Assembly: GCF_033958435.1 (NCBI RefSeq)
Contig: NC_134138.1
Coordinates: 206,407,298 to 206,471,297 of the forward strand
Direction of reading: 5' to 3'
From: Carettochelys insculpta
Taxonomy: Eukaryota; Chordata; Testudines; Carettochelyidae
Length of the DNA: 64,000 nucleotides
This document shows positions 8,801 through 22,500 of the stretch, piece after piece. A program made the translations under genes and the position numbers. How positions within the stretch are numbered: the stretch's first letter is position 1; each line of letters opens with the position of its first letter. A model generated the notes under the pieces. It was not told where the DNA came from and did not search any database. It worked only from the letters and a program-made list of their open reading frames with translations.

Positions 8801-11800
8801 TGTAGTAACGCTGGTTCTTCGAGATGTGTCCCCGTGGGTGCTCCACCACCCGCCCATCCTCCCCGCTTCGGATCTCTGTCTGGTGTTTTTCAGGAGCATC
8901 CGAGGCGGTTGGTCAAGGAACTGGCGGGGACCAGATCGTGCACATGGCCGGGGGCGCGCAAGGGAGCGGTGCGCATCAGCGCATGCGCGATCCAATAGAG
9001 ACTGCTAGAAGAATTCCGATCTGCGGCGCCGGGCGAGCCCAACACCTATTGTGGAGCACCCACAGGGACACATCTCGAAGAACCATCGTTACTACTGGTG
9101 AGTAACTTCTCTTTCTTCAGACCCCGGATCTTTCGGGAGCAGAGAGTCCTGGGACTGGGAAGAAGAGGGTCCAACTAGATTAGTGGCAGAAGCCCAGGTT
9201 AGGGCAGCCACCTCTGGTCTGGTGATACGGGGGAGCCAGCAGCAGCCAGGGAGCCCAGACCTGGGAGCAGCAGGGAGAGACCCTTGCCCTGGGAGCAATG
9301 GCCTGGGCTGGGAAGCCAGCAGCCCAGCGTGGGAAGCGACAGCTTGTGGCAGCTCATCCCAGGCCCAAATGGGAAGCTGTGTCCCAGGGAAACATAGGCT
9401 GGGCAGAAACCTGTGACCCAGAGAAGCCACGTCGGGGGTCAGGCAGGAAGCTGCAGTCCAGGGAAACTGCGACTGGGGAGGGGAGGGTGGGACTGGATGC
9501 CAGCGGATGGGGAGCCTGCTTGGAGGGAGGGGTGGCAGGGGCTGGAGGCCAGCAGGGGGACAGAATTGACCTCCCCTGGTCTGACAAAATCCCTGGTCTG
9601 GGACTGCTCCGATTCCACGTGTGCCAGATCAGGGAGGTTGAACCTGTACTTTGCAATTTTATCTATTCTCTTAAAGATTTTTTCCTGCATTCTACTCATT
9701 GACTTGTGAATACGCTCTCAAAATCATTATTGTAGAAAGATCTATTGCATTATGAATCAGCCTTTTGTGGTAAGTTAGGCTGCATCTACACTTGCAAGTT
9801 TTTTTGACACTAAATTGAAAGAGTGCTGCACTCCTCCTTCCAGAAGCCCTCTTCCACTCCTGTTTCAGGAAAAATGCCTTATTTCAAAAGCTTCTTTCAA
9901 AAGAAATGTCTGTAAGGCCCTTCTTTTGAAAGAACAGTCCTCAATGGCAGCCAATTTTTCGATCCCTGGCCCCTTCTTTCAAAAGAGCAGAGGCTGTGTG
10001 GACACTGTCTTTCGAAAGAGCAGATCACCGTTTTGATCCACTTTTTTGTGTGTGGACACACTTTCAAAATAAGTTCTTTTGGAGGAGATCTTCTGGAAGG
10101 GCTTCTTTTGAAAGATCTTTGTAGTGTAGATGTAGCCTTATAGTATATTTTAGCGAACCGTAAACCCTCTTTTGCAAGCACTGGAATCTTTAAAGCCTCC
10201 TTTGTCTTGACTAAGTTATGTTCCCCTTTATGTTGCTTCATAGCTGGAAGACATGTTTTTAAACAGGAAAATCATCCACTTCCAAATCATAACTCTTATG
10301 TGTTCGTGCGTTTAAAGTCTATTGGAGAAGCTCTCAGTGATGCCAAGTATCTGAAAAGGCTTCAAATGCCAGAAGGAAAGAAGAGCCCAGCCAAATTGGA
10401 ACTCATTTCAGCATAAATCCATCTGAAATCTAGACAGTAGAAACATTTTTCATAGTTATTACTAATTTGGCCATCAATACTGGCTTAGATTTGACCACTT
10501 CATAGAAGCGACATTTTAATTTTTAGTTTTATTTTTCTTTCAGTTTCCCCTTGCTAAACTTCTGCACTTAAATCCCTGTTCACTGCCTTTGTTATAGAAA
10601 GCTGCTTCAGCTTTTCCAACTCAGAGGATTTCATCTCACCAACAGTTGTGAATACTACATAAATAAATCTTTCAGTATGTGGAATCTGTTGGCCTTCCTT
10701 TTAGGACAACCTGAGAATTTGATGTGCTCAGCCTTCATTCTGTCCTGTTCTGCCGAAGAAGCTTATCTACGCTAGCGTTTTTCTAAAAAACTCAGTATAA
10801 CTGGTTTGCAGTTCCATATTTCAAATAAGTATCACCTATTCACAAATTTGGCTATGTCTACACTAGAAGCATCTGTCGACAGAAGTTACTGTCAGGGTAA
10901 TCTTGACAGAATCTGTCAGCAGATTGCATCTTACACACAACTTGCTCTGGTGACAGAATGTGGAATGGCAGCTCTGCAAAGAAGGCTGCCTGGCACCCAG
11001 AAGCCCCCTCTGTCGACAGAAGTGTCTACATTGCATTTTTGTCAACAGGACTCTGTCAAGAGATTGTTATGCTTCAAATTTTTGAAGGATAATACTGTTG
11101 AGGAAAACGCAGAGTTCTGTTGAGACTTTGTTGACAGAATGCTTTAAGTGTGTAGACACTCCCTGAGTTATGTCAAGAGAAGGCCCCGTCTGTCAATAAA
11201 ACTGTCTATTGCAGACTCAGCCAAAGGGTTCTGATTATAGTATGTTCCCACCATTTTTATGTTTGTTCTCATTAGTACTCTAGTATATTTGCTGTGTTGT
11301 AAACCTACATATTTATGTGAAATAATTCTTCCCAACTTTTTGTTTTCAAGAACATTAATAATGTGTGTCATTACTTGCACTTGCAGCTTCCAAACTACAA
11401 AAACTTCAAAGGAACTATCCAGGAACTAGGTCAGAATCAGTATGCAGTAAGTGGTGAAATATTTGTGGTAGACAGGAATACAGTAGAGATTACAGAGCTT
11501 CCAGTGAGAACATGGACCCAGGTCAGTAACAGTGAAATACATTTTGTTTTAAGATAACTTTATTACAGTTCTTAATATTCAGATGAATTCTTCAGACTAG
11601 TGCAGGAAACATTGCAGAAAACAAAGAGTGAGTTTCCTTTAGCTTGGCCTCAGTAGAAGGTGTGTTTATTGTCGTGTTATCTATAGTACTTTACTATTTT
11701 TTTCTTCTTGAATTAATCTACAGTCCTTTTTTTCCTTTTCAGTGCTAAAAACATATTATCCATCCTTTACCTAGGGATATCAAATGCCTGTGTGATGGGT

Positions 11801-13520
11801 GACAATTCTGGTCTGCCTTCTGCAGATTGTCTTGTCAGAAGGTTCAAACAGTGATTTTTTTTTTTTTTTAAATAAACCAAATGGCTCTGTGTCATGGTGA
11901 CGCAGGCCATTATATTATCTCATCATGTGACTTTGGCGCTTATCCACTTGGTTTGCTCAGTCATGTTGAAGAATTACAATTCCTGCTTTTTGTTGTTCAT
12001 GTCTCTTGTTTACTGTTTTGTTGTAGGTATACAAAGAACAGGTCCTAGAACCCATGTTGAATGGTACCGAAAAAACTCCAGCATTAATTTCTGATTACAA
12101 AGAGTACCATACTGATACAACTGTGAAATTTGTTGTGAAAATGACAGAAGAAAAACTTGCTCAAGCAGAAGCTGCTGGATTGCACAAAGTCTTTAAACTT
12201 CAAACAAGTCTTACTTGTAATTCTATGGTAACTTTCCTATGTTTGACTATCGGAATCTTTATGGTAGCTTGTTCTGAGCTCACCTGTTTTTGTGATGGCC
12301 CAGTGGTGGCACTTCCTTGGTCCAACACATCTCTTCTGTTACTGACAAAAAGAATTACTAAACATTTAAATTGGTGTCTCTGTTAAACAACAAATTTGTT
12401 TCTGGCTTAGTTATTCATCTTGGGCATTATAATAAGTTTTGAAGCTTCATCAGAAAAATCTCTTGAACTGAACAATGCATGCATAAAGAATTTTTAAAAA
12501 TATCTTAGTTGTCATAGAATGTCAGTAATAGTATAGTGTGGTTCAGTGACTTTAAAACATTCAGTATATCTCAAAGGAAACACATCTATGATAATGCTAA
12601 AATATCCCTTGGCCTGAAATAACTGCATTTTTTTTCTGCCAGCTAGACAGTTTCAGTTTCTCTTCACCCAAAAGTTGTACAACTAGGCAATAAAATTTAA
12701 ATATGAAAGATACTATTCATATGAACACTTATATTCTGCCTTACCTCACACCCTCTGTGCATTACAAGTGAGGAGGTGATTCCCCGGTTTGTCCATATGT
12801 ATTTGGACTACCTCTCATTGAGAAAGCTTGAGTTATAAATAGCAGTGCAGCCACTGTAGCAGTATTATTGGAAGCACATCTAATCTGTGCCAAATACCTG
12901 CTTGGAATTGGGATTAATGTAATATCTTTATATTAACGAGAGAGTGCAATCTGTAAGTCGAAGCACGAAAGAGCATACAAACGTTTATCGTATCTGGCAG
13001 GTGACATTGTAAACAAGAAGCAGGCTACAGTATCTCCCGTAAATGTAAACCAACCTGTTTGTCTAAACAGTTGGTTAAATGAGAAGTAGGACTGAGTAGA
13101 TTTGTAGGCTTTAAAGTTTTACATTGTTTTGTTTTTAGTGTAGCTATGTAACAAACACAGTCTATATAAATGTCTTATTTATTGCATTATAGTACTTGCA
13201 TGAGATGAATTGGAAAAAATACTGTTGCTTTTGTTTCTCTTTTACAGTACAAGTATTTGTAATAAAAATATAAATGAGCAGTGTACATTTTATTGTGTTG
13301 TAATTCAAAACAATATTTGAAAAGGTAGAAAAACACACGAAATATTTAATAAATTTCCATTTATATGCTTCTGTAGTTCAACAGTTTGAATAAGGCTATG
13401 ATTAATTTTGATTATTTTTAATTGAATTAATTTTTGAGTGAATCAATTGAATTAACTGCAATTAATTGACAGCCTACTATATATAAAATCAGGTCCTGAA
13501 TGTTTCTGCTAAATTCAAGG

Positions 13521-13577
<57 letters not shown>

Positions 13578-16500
13578 AGTGTAAGAAACAAATCCCATCA
13601 GCTAATGCACTATCACTATGCGTGTTCATGTGCTATACAATTGTAAATTACGACCAAGGACTGATTTTTGGTCACACATCAGTTGTACATAAGGACAGCT
13701 ACAGTGATGTCAATGCAGTTAATCAGACTCTCTAAGAAATTTTTTAAAAATCCAATTCTGTATACATAGAGGTCCTGTCTATACTAGCAAGTTCTTTCAG
13801 AAAAGTAGGCCCTTTTTCGAAAGAACTCAAGTAGCATCAACACACAAAGTTCACTCTCTTGTTGCAAAAATCTCAAGAACGTGGCTCTTCTTCCAGAAGC
13901 CCACTTCTGCTCCCAGATCAGGACGAGTGCCCCCTTTCAAAAACTTCTTTTGAAAAAAAGCACATGTAGATGATCCACAGGCCCTTTTTTCAAAAGTGCA
14001 GTCCTTGTGGTACCTGATTTTTCAATCCCTGTTCTGTTTCTTTGAAAGAGCGGGAGCTGTGTGGATGCTTTCTATCAAAAGACTGATTTGCTTTTTTGTG
14101 TATGGGCACCTTCTTTCAAAAGAAGATCTGGAAGATCTCTTGCAGAAGATCATCTCTTGATGACATGGCCAGAATGCATATATGTAACATTAAAATATAT
14201 ATAAACTCAGAGTTATGTGGTGTTTTAAAAAAGTTAACTTCAAAACAAAATATTATTTTGTATCCTCTGTAGGTGCTGTTTGATCATATGGGATGTCTGA
14301 AGAAGTATGAAACTGTGCAAGATATTCTGAAGGAATTCTTTGATTTACGATTAAATTATTATAGTTTGCGTAAGGACTGGCTTGTAGGAATGCTGGGGGC
14401 AGAATCTACCAAGCTCAACAATCAAGCCCGCTTCATTCTGGAGAAGATACAGGGGAAGATTACCATAGGTAAAAAGAAAAAGTGGCACTTAAAGGCTAGA
14501 ACTGATAAATGTAGAAAAAAATTGAGATATAGTTTAGATCAGTATAACAAAACAAACATCAGTTTTCTGTGTTTTGTGTCTCCCACATAGAGAATAGGTC
14601 TAAGAGAGATTTGATTCAAATGTTAGTCCAGAGAGGTTATGAATCTGACCCAGTGAAAGCCTGGAAGGAAGCACAGGAAAAGGTAATGATCTGAGACCCT
14701 CTTGATTCCTAGAAGATTAAGTAGTGTGGCCTTGTTAGAGGAGAGATGTGGAAATGGTTTTATATTTATGGATAATATTCTTATGTCGAATTGTGAATAA
14801 TTAGTAGGTTAGTGTTAAGAACAATAAACATCTGTATAATTTAAATGGCTATATTTTTTGTTCATGTGTGTTATTTACAATAAAAAGTCCTTTTTTTCCC
14901 CCTCTGACAGTTTACCATTTAAATTAGTATATTAAAGAGAAATTACTTAAGAACATTGCCACATCAGTCTCTTGCACATAGCTAACTTAAAAACTCAAAA
15001 CTGGGCTAATGGAATTTAACGAAAAAAATGAGAAAATTCACTGTTGTTTCGCACCTCCTCCAAGTAACTCTGAGGATTAGCTCTTAAGGTCGATGCCCCG
15101 TGCCATAGTTTTCATGCTGTCATTCTTTCTGTCACACAGGTCAGCAGCTTCTTGCCTCAGGAGACCCAGCATCCTTTAATGACTTGGCCCCCTGGATGTC
15201 TCCCACCACTCCTTCCAGAGTTGCAAAGTTCCTTTCTCTAGCAGTCCTAATCAGTCTTTCCTCTCACTGCCCCTTCAGGGGCCTTCTGCTTAGTAGTTCT
15301 GGCCTGTTCTCTCAGCCCTCATTGCTTGTTTCCTGCCATTCCTAGTTCATCTACTCATTTTGGGTATTCCAGCTCCAAACGCTCATCTTTCTTGCCAGAG
15401 AGTAACTGCCGCCTGGCTTCAGCAGTCACTCTCTGGCAAGAAAGATGAGGGTTTGGAGCTGGAATACCCAAAATGAGAAGATGAACTAGGAATGGCAGGA
15501 AACTGTCCAGGAAACAAGCAGTGAGGGCTGAGAGAACAGGCCAGAACTACTGAGTAGAAGGTCCCTGAAGGGGCAGTGAGAGGCCTGTAGACCCTTGTCT
15601 TGCCAGCAGTATGGCTCTATACAGGTTCTTGAACAGCTGAACTTGCTGTTAATTAGTTCCTTGTTCCCTAGCTGCTCCTCCAGTTAATTAGCCTGCCTGG
15701 CCATCTTAACCCCTTCCAGTCCTGTTTGGGGAGGGCATTCCATCATGTAATGGTTTCCACAAGAACACAAATCTGGTCTCTTCAGACATTATTTACAGAG
15801 TATTACATCAGTAAGTGTAAAGTGTAATCCATACACTCATGACTGATAGGTTCATGTGAGCATACAGTGTGGTATTTATGTGCATATGAGAGAAATAGCT
15901 GAAAGTGTTTAAAGTAACTTGTTTGGGAAGAAGGTCAAGAGCTTTTTTGCGCCTAAACAGATTCATAGTTGATTTCACTTTATCTTCCAACTTTTAAGTG
16001 TTACAAATCCCATATGAAAGAGGTTTTCCATTTTAATCACCAAGTTACTTTTGAGTGCTTCTGCTGAATTTGCTGTTCAGTTTAATTATTTATCTAATTA
16101 TTTTAATTATATTTGTTTCATATTGTATGTGTTTCAAGTATTTCTTACTTACTACTATTAGCATGTTTTCTTTGGATATAATCAATAAGGTATTGAATAA
16201 TAGAATTTCTGGTAAGAGAAGGAGAAATGTTGATTCCCTACAAAACTAAAAGTCCTGTGGCACCTTGTAGACTAACAGGTATTTTAGAGCATAGGCTTTC
16301 GTGGGCAAAGACCTGTCCAAGATCTGACAAAGCAGGTCTTTGCCCACAAGAGCTTCTGCTCCAAAATATCTTTTAGTCTACAATGTGCCACAGGACTTCT
16401 TGTTGTTTTTTATAAAACTTAAGTTTATAACACAGGTTGAACCTATCTCATCTGGCACCCTTGGGACCTGACCGGTGCTGGATGAGAGAATTTGCTGGAT

Positions 16501-19500
16501 GATGGGAGATAATATTGTCTAGCATATTGCCAACACTTCCACTGCTTACTGGGCTCTTAGAAGACATTTAGGGGTAAATTACACCTAAACAGGAGCGCAG
16601 TACACTGACAGTCAGGACTAGTGGCTGTAAACAAACTTTATGGGACCACGGGAAACTTGGCCATAGACCTAAATTGTCATCCAGCAAACTAAAATCATTC
16701 CAGATTATGGATGTTGTCAGAGGAGAGCATTCTAGATTGGAGAAGTTCAACCTTAATTATGGGAGCACTTCCTTATAACAACTAAATTATGAGTGCCTCT
16801 TCCCAAAACAGTTTGGGATGGAATTTCTGCGTCTAATTCTGTATCTTTTATAGTTCTAAAGTATGTGTAAAATTGTCATAATTTGAAATGACAGTTTTAG
16901 TATAATTTAATTGCAGGCAGCAGAAGAGGAAGAAACACAGAACCTGAATGATGATGCTTCCTCTTCTTCAGGCTCTACCTCAGGCCCTGATTTTAATTAT
17001 ATTCTAAACATGTCTCTGTGGTGTCTTACGAAGGAGAAAGTAGAAGAGCTAATTAAACAGAGAGACTCAAAGGTTTGTAAGTTGTAGAAAAACTATTTTG
17101 AAGCCATTTCATCAGCACCATTAGATCTAATATAAAGCATTTATACTGTGAATGTTCAACTTTGGTATTCTTCATATTATTTAGTAACTTAGATAGTTAT
17201 CTTTATAATTTAGGGGAGAGAACTCACTGACCTCAGAAGGAAGTCTCCTTCAGACCTCTGGAAAGAAGATTTAGCTGCTTTCATTGAAGAGCTTGATGTA
17301 TGTTTAAATACCTTTTATTTTATTTTATTTTTTTTAAATTCATAAAAAGAGTTGTTTTTTCCTTCAAAACCATGTAGAAATAATGTGCAATAAATTGAGA
17401 GCAGGACAACTTTTGATATGTTGTGCCATTATGGTTGTTTTCTTTTATTAGCATATAATCTTATAAACATAGGGCTGGGGGGCTCTATTTGGCTGTGCCT
17501 ACACTTGCATGCCTCTTTCAAAAGAGACATGCAAATGCGGGAAATCAAAAATGCAAATGAGGTGCAGATTAACATATCTGGTGCCTCATTTGCATATTCT
17601 TTCAAAAGAGGAAAAACAGTGTAGATGCAGCTCTTTCGAAAGTGAACCCCATCTTTGAGAGAACCCTTCTTCACATTTTAATGGAAATAAGGGTTCTCTC
17701 GAAGATGGGGTTTACTTTCAGGAGAGCTGTATCTACACTGTTTTTCTTTCAAAAGAAGAATATGCAAAAGAGGTGCCAGATATGTAAATCTGCACCTCAT
17801 TTGCATTTTCATTTTCCCTCATTTGGATGCCTCTTTCGAAAGAAGAATGCAGGTGTAGATATGGCCTTCTTGGACTAGTAATTCTGAAAAAGACTTAGGC
17901 ATCATGGAAGAAAATCAGTTGAATATGAGCTCTCAGTGTGACCAAAGAGACTAATAAAATCCTTCAGTGTATAAAAGAGGAATATTGAATAAAAGCAGGG
18001 ACCTTATATTACATCTGTATTGGGTTCAGCAGCTGTGTCCCGTTGTGGTGTCCACAATTCAAGAAGAATGTTGATAAACTGTAGAGACTTTAGAAGAGAT
18101 CACAAGAATGATTAAATGATTGGAAAGCATTTCTTTATAGTAAACAACAAGAAGTCCTGTGGCATCTTATAGACTAACAGATATTTTGGAGCATACGCTT
18201 TCATGGGTAAAGACCCATACCCACGAAAGCTTATGCTCCAAAATATCTAGAAGTTAGTCTAGAAGGTGCCACAGAATTTCTTCTTGTTCTCGAAGATACA
18301 GACTAACACGGCTACCTGTCTGATACTTTATATAGTAAAGACTCCAGAAACTTAATCTATTTAGTATATGAAAGAGAAAGTTAATATTTTTCTTTACCAT
18401 AGGCTGTATGTACCTGTGTGGGAACCAAAATGTAATAATGGAAGACTCTTCAGTCTAGTGGGCAAAATATAACCAAATCTTATGCCTGGAAGTTGGGGCT
18501 TGTCAAATTCAAACTAGAAATAGTATATAATTTTTGAACAACGAGGGTCAGTGACTGTTGAATAACTTGCTCAAGTATTGTGTTGGATTTTTGTCCCGGA
18601 ACATTTTAAATCAAGATTGGATGTTTTTTCTAAAACATGGGCTCTTGTTTAAACAGAAATTAATTCAGGCAAGTCTGTTCAGACCACCTAAACTAGCTCT
18701 GTGCTTTATAGTCTACACCTTGTGTTTAACAAGTTACTGAAATCTCTTTTTTCCTTTTATTGCTCCTTAGAAAGTAGAAGCTCACGAAAGAGAAGATATT
18801 TTGGCTGGCATGACTGGCAAACCAATAAAGGGTAAAGTTGGTAAACCCAAGATGAAGAAACTTCAGTTAGAAGAGACCATGCCGTCACCATTTGGTAGAA
18901 GAATAGTTCCACAGGTTACATCTGCCATGAAAGCTGATGCTAGTAAGAAATTGCTGAAGAAGAAGAAGGCAAGTAAACTAGTATGACACTGAGAATTTAA
19001 ATAGTTCTGCAGGTACCCTGTTAAGAACTACTGCTTTTTACCTTAGTAGTTTGCACAGAAAGAATCCAAACCACTAGACCAATGAAACTGCAGAAACTCT
19101 CTTTTGTAAACTGAGAGTAATGTAGAACAAAAGGATGGCACTAAATTTCTCGTTGCTGTATATTGGCAGGCTTATTTTAATTACTGCATATTTTTTCACC
19201 ACCACCACCAGCAACAGTGTTGACCTGCCTGTCCTTTTGCAAAGACTAATAAATGTACTGCAGTTTGGTCCTGAAGCAGACAATATTGCTATTTCACTTC
19301 AGATTTATCCATCTCCTTTTTAATTTTAGGGTGATCTTGATTCGCTAGCAATAAAAATGGAATTTGATGAGGAATTTGCTGGAACTCCAGCAGAGGGTGG
19401 TGGAGAGGACTCACTGAATACTTCAGGCTCAGTGACTAAAACTCCTAAACCCAAGAGGGAGAAAAAGGAGGCTGGTAAGTTATTTGCACACTGGTAATTA

Positions 19501-22500
19501 TACACATTGCATATTTTATATGATTAAGATACCCAGTTGACCCTAGCTACCAACTGTATTTATGTTAATGACAGTATCTATGATTTTTATACGTTTAGTT
19601 TGTTACAGGGTGTGGGAATCTGAGACATGCCATTTTTGTTTTATACTACGTTAGTGTACCAGAAGATCTCTTACGTGTTTTTAAAAGCCATTGTCACAAG
19701 AGAAACATACCATAATAATTACCACTATAGAGCGTAATCCTTCTCATGCTAAGTTATAGCCAAGTTAAGTAGCATAGTCGCTATGACAGTAGATGTGATA
19801 CTAAATGCGGTAGTTAGAATGGACATAATTATGCAACTAACTTAAGATACGAATGTTAAGCTGAATTTTTTTCCAGGTTTTCCTCTCTGTCCAAAGGTAA
19901 TTTTAAAAAATCAGCCAGAATTGGTCAAGGAAGGCAGTTGCCTTGCACCCTGCGCTCTGCCCTGCTGTCGCATACAGAGCTACAGAGTCATGAAGCATCT
20001 CAGTATCCAGGCTGTGCATGTCTATGTTCAGAACATATAGCTCAGTTGTCAGAGCTTGTGTTCTGGCACCCTAGGATGTCTCTGCATTGAGCAGCATGTA
20101 ACCTTTTAGTGATATAAGAAATAGGTGAGAAGAGCAAAAATAAAAATAGATTGAGAAAAAAATGCTAAATGAGAAAGTAGAAGACAAAGGGATTTGTCTT
20201 CAAGAGAAAAGGCTTCAAATCTTACGTGAACTTGCATTACTAAGACCTCCAAGGACTGGCAGATATCACTCTTGAAGAAAGGGAAATTGAAACTCATAAC
20301 TTAATGTTTTCTTCAGAAAAGTTTTTACAAAAAAAGAGGAAGTCAGTTTTATGCAATATGAAGTTAAAAAAACAAACTTTGCCTGATCCACACCCCAGTA
20401 ATCCCATTTTTATTTTAGGTACCAGAGTGAGAAGAACACCATGTTCCACAAAATCCACTACAAAGAAAGTGAAGAAACGAAACCCTTGGTCAGATGACGA
20501 ATCCAAGTCTGAAAGTGATTTAGAAGAAATCGAACCTGTGATTATTCCAAGGGACTCTTTGCTTAGAAGAGCTGCAGGTGCTTCCAGTTTTGTTTTTAAA
20601 AGAGGCATTGTGCATTATAGAATGAATGTAGATTGCCTCCTGTATGAGCAGAATATGCAAACTAAGGTCTTATATATGCCTCTCAGAACATATTTAGTCC
20701 TGATCTTTCCTTATTTTGAACAAGGGATTTAATAACTTACATATAGCTTGTGTTGTAAATTCTGCTCTAAAATATGGCTGAAGTTTTGCTTAAAACATTG
20801 TCTTTATATTAAGGAAGGAGATACTTTATCTTTCCACAGAAGAGCTAGATTTCACATCCTCCCTTAAGAGATGCCTTAAATGACTGCTTCTTGGAGCAGC
20901 TAGTACAGGAACCCACAAGGGGAGAGTCAATTCTTGATCTAGTCCTGACTGGAATGCAGGATCTGATCCAAGAGGTAACTGTTACTGGACCGCTTGGAAA
21001 TAGTGACCACAATATAATAACTTTTAATATTGCTGTGTTGGGAAGAACACCGCAGCGGTCAAACACTCTGTCATTTAATTTCAAAAAGGGGAATTACACT
21101 AAAATGAGGAAGCTAGTTAAACAGAAAATAAAAAGTACAGTAACTAAACTAAAATCCCTGGAAGCTGCATGGAAACTGTTTAAAGACACCATACTAGAGG
21201 CCCAACTTAAATGTATACCCCAAATAAAAAAACACAGTAAGAGACCTAACAAAGAACCACCATGGCTTAACAGCCATGTTAAAAAGGCAGTGAGAGAGAA
21301 AAGGGCAGCTTTTAAAAAGTGGAAGTCAAATCCTAGTGAGGAAAATACAAAGGAACATAAACACTCCCAAATTAAGTGTCATAATGTAGTAAGAAAAGCC
21401 AAAAAAGATTTTGAGGAACAGCTAGCCAAAAATTCAAAAAATGATAGTAAAATGTTTTTTAAATACATTAGAAGCAGGAAGCCCGCTAAAAAAGCAGTGG
21501 GGCCCTTGGACGATAAAGGTATAAAAGGAGCGATCAAGGAAGACAGTGCCATTGCGGAGCGATTAAATGATTTCTTTGCTTCAGTCTTCACGGCTGAGGA
21601 TGTTACAGAGGTTCCTAAATCTGAGCCAGCCTTTTTAGGTGACAAATCTGAGGAACTCTCCCAGATTGAAGTGACATTAGAGGAGTTTTTGGAGTTAATT
21701 GATAAGCTGAATAGTAACAAGTCTCCAGGACCAGACAGTATTCACCCAAGGGTTCTGAAAGAACTCAAATGTGAAATTGCGGAGTTATTAACAGTGGTTT
21801 GTAACCTATCCTTTAAATCCGCTTCGGTACCCAATGACTGGAAGACGGCCAATATAACGCCAATATTTAAAAAAGGCTCCAGAGGAGACCCTGGCAATTA
21901 TAGACCGATAAGTCTAACATCAGTACCAGGCAAATTAGTAGAAATAATAGTAAAGAATAAAATTGCAAGGCATGTAGAAGAGCACGAATTGTTGGGCAAA
22001 AGTCAGCATGGTTTCTGCAGAGGGAAGTCGTGTCTAACTAATCTTTTAGAATTCTTTGAAGGGGTTAATAAACATGCGGACAAGGGGCACCCAGTGGACA
22101 TAATATACCTAGATTTCCAGAAAGCCTTTGACACGGTCCCACACCAAAGGCTTTTATGTAAATTAGGCGGTCATGGGATAGGAGGAAAGATCCTTTCATG
22201 GATCGGGAATTGGTTAAAAGACAGAAAACAAAGGGTGGGAATAAATGGTAAATTTTCACAATGGAGGGGGGTAACTAGTGGTGTTCCCCAGGGGTCAGTC
22301 CTGGGACCGATCCTGTTCAACTTGTTCAGCAATGATCTAGAAAATGAGGTAAGCAGTGAGGTGGCAAAGTTTGCAGATGACACCAAGTTGTTCAGGACAG
22401 TCAAAACCAAAAGGGATTGTGAAAAACTACAAAAAGATCTCAGCAAACTGAGTGATTGGGCAGCAAAATGGCAAATGAAATTTAATGTGGGTAAGTGTAA

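Larger units (their letters stand above)
3050..9118 (+). mobile_element. DIRS-type tyrosine-recombinase retrotransposon, near full length, inactivated
   Basis: The two ends are inverted copies of each other (3050-3200 against about 8940-9118). The order of coding blocks is gag-like (3497-5681), reverse transcriptase/RNase H (5455 to about 7500) and tyrosine recombinase (about 7680-8702). An internal block at 8745-8848 is complementary to both termini, the hallmark of DIRS1-like elements, which replicate through a circular intermediate instead of using a DDE integrase. No target duplication is seen, as expected for this group. It lies sense to TOP2B in an intron. Several in-frame stops and frameshifts disable it, but the ends are still over 85% alike by eye, so it is fairly young. 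Confidence 0.93.
2833..11386 (+). other. TOP2B: TOP2B intron with DIRS element and two MITEs
   Basis: This 8.55-kb intron is mostly transposon: the DIRS element (about 3050-9118), a GC-rich repeat with a conserved end (about 9130-9650), a MITE with TTA target duplication (9778-10137) and a second, diverged MITE (10850-11222). The remaining 10138-10849 has an open stretch at 10207-10416 that I do not recognise, but nothing convincing as a gene. Confidence 0.8.
12228..14272 (+). other. TOP2B: TOP2B intron with GT microsatellite and a diverged MITE
   Basis: It holds a long (GT)n tract at 13527-13574 and a MITE remnant at 13771-14171. The A/T-rich interval 12390-13500 has no recognised feature. 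Confidence 0.8.
14683..16916 (+). other. TOP2B: TOP2B intron with a large inverted repeat, a fold-back repeat and a MITE-like repeat
   Basis: Contents: inverted repeat 15260-15583, fold-back repeat 16249-16400, and a GGTTGAACCT-ended repeat at 16434-16756. 15600-16240 holds A/T-rich sequence without a recognised element. Confidence 0.75.
17298..18770 (+). other. TOP2B: TOP2B intron with MITE and fold-back repeat
   Basis: It holds a 376-bp palindromic MITE (17491-17866) and fold-back repeat copy 2 (18145-18325). 18330-18760 is A/T-rich with nothing recognised. Confidence 0.8.

Noticed and set aside
17491..17866. Inverted repeats considered as a CRISPR-like or regulatory array
   Set aside because: The units are the two arms of a MITE, not evenly spaced direct repeats.
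18801..18986. TOP2B exon 8 read through into the intron as a separate small gene
   Set aside because: The extra codons follow a GC donor and the next exon joins in frame; it is part of TOP2B.
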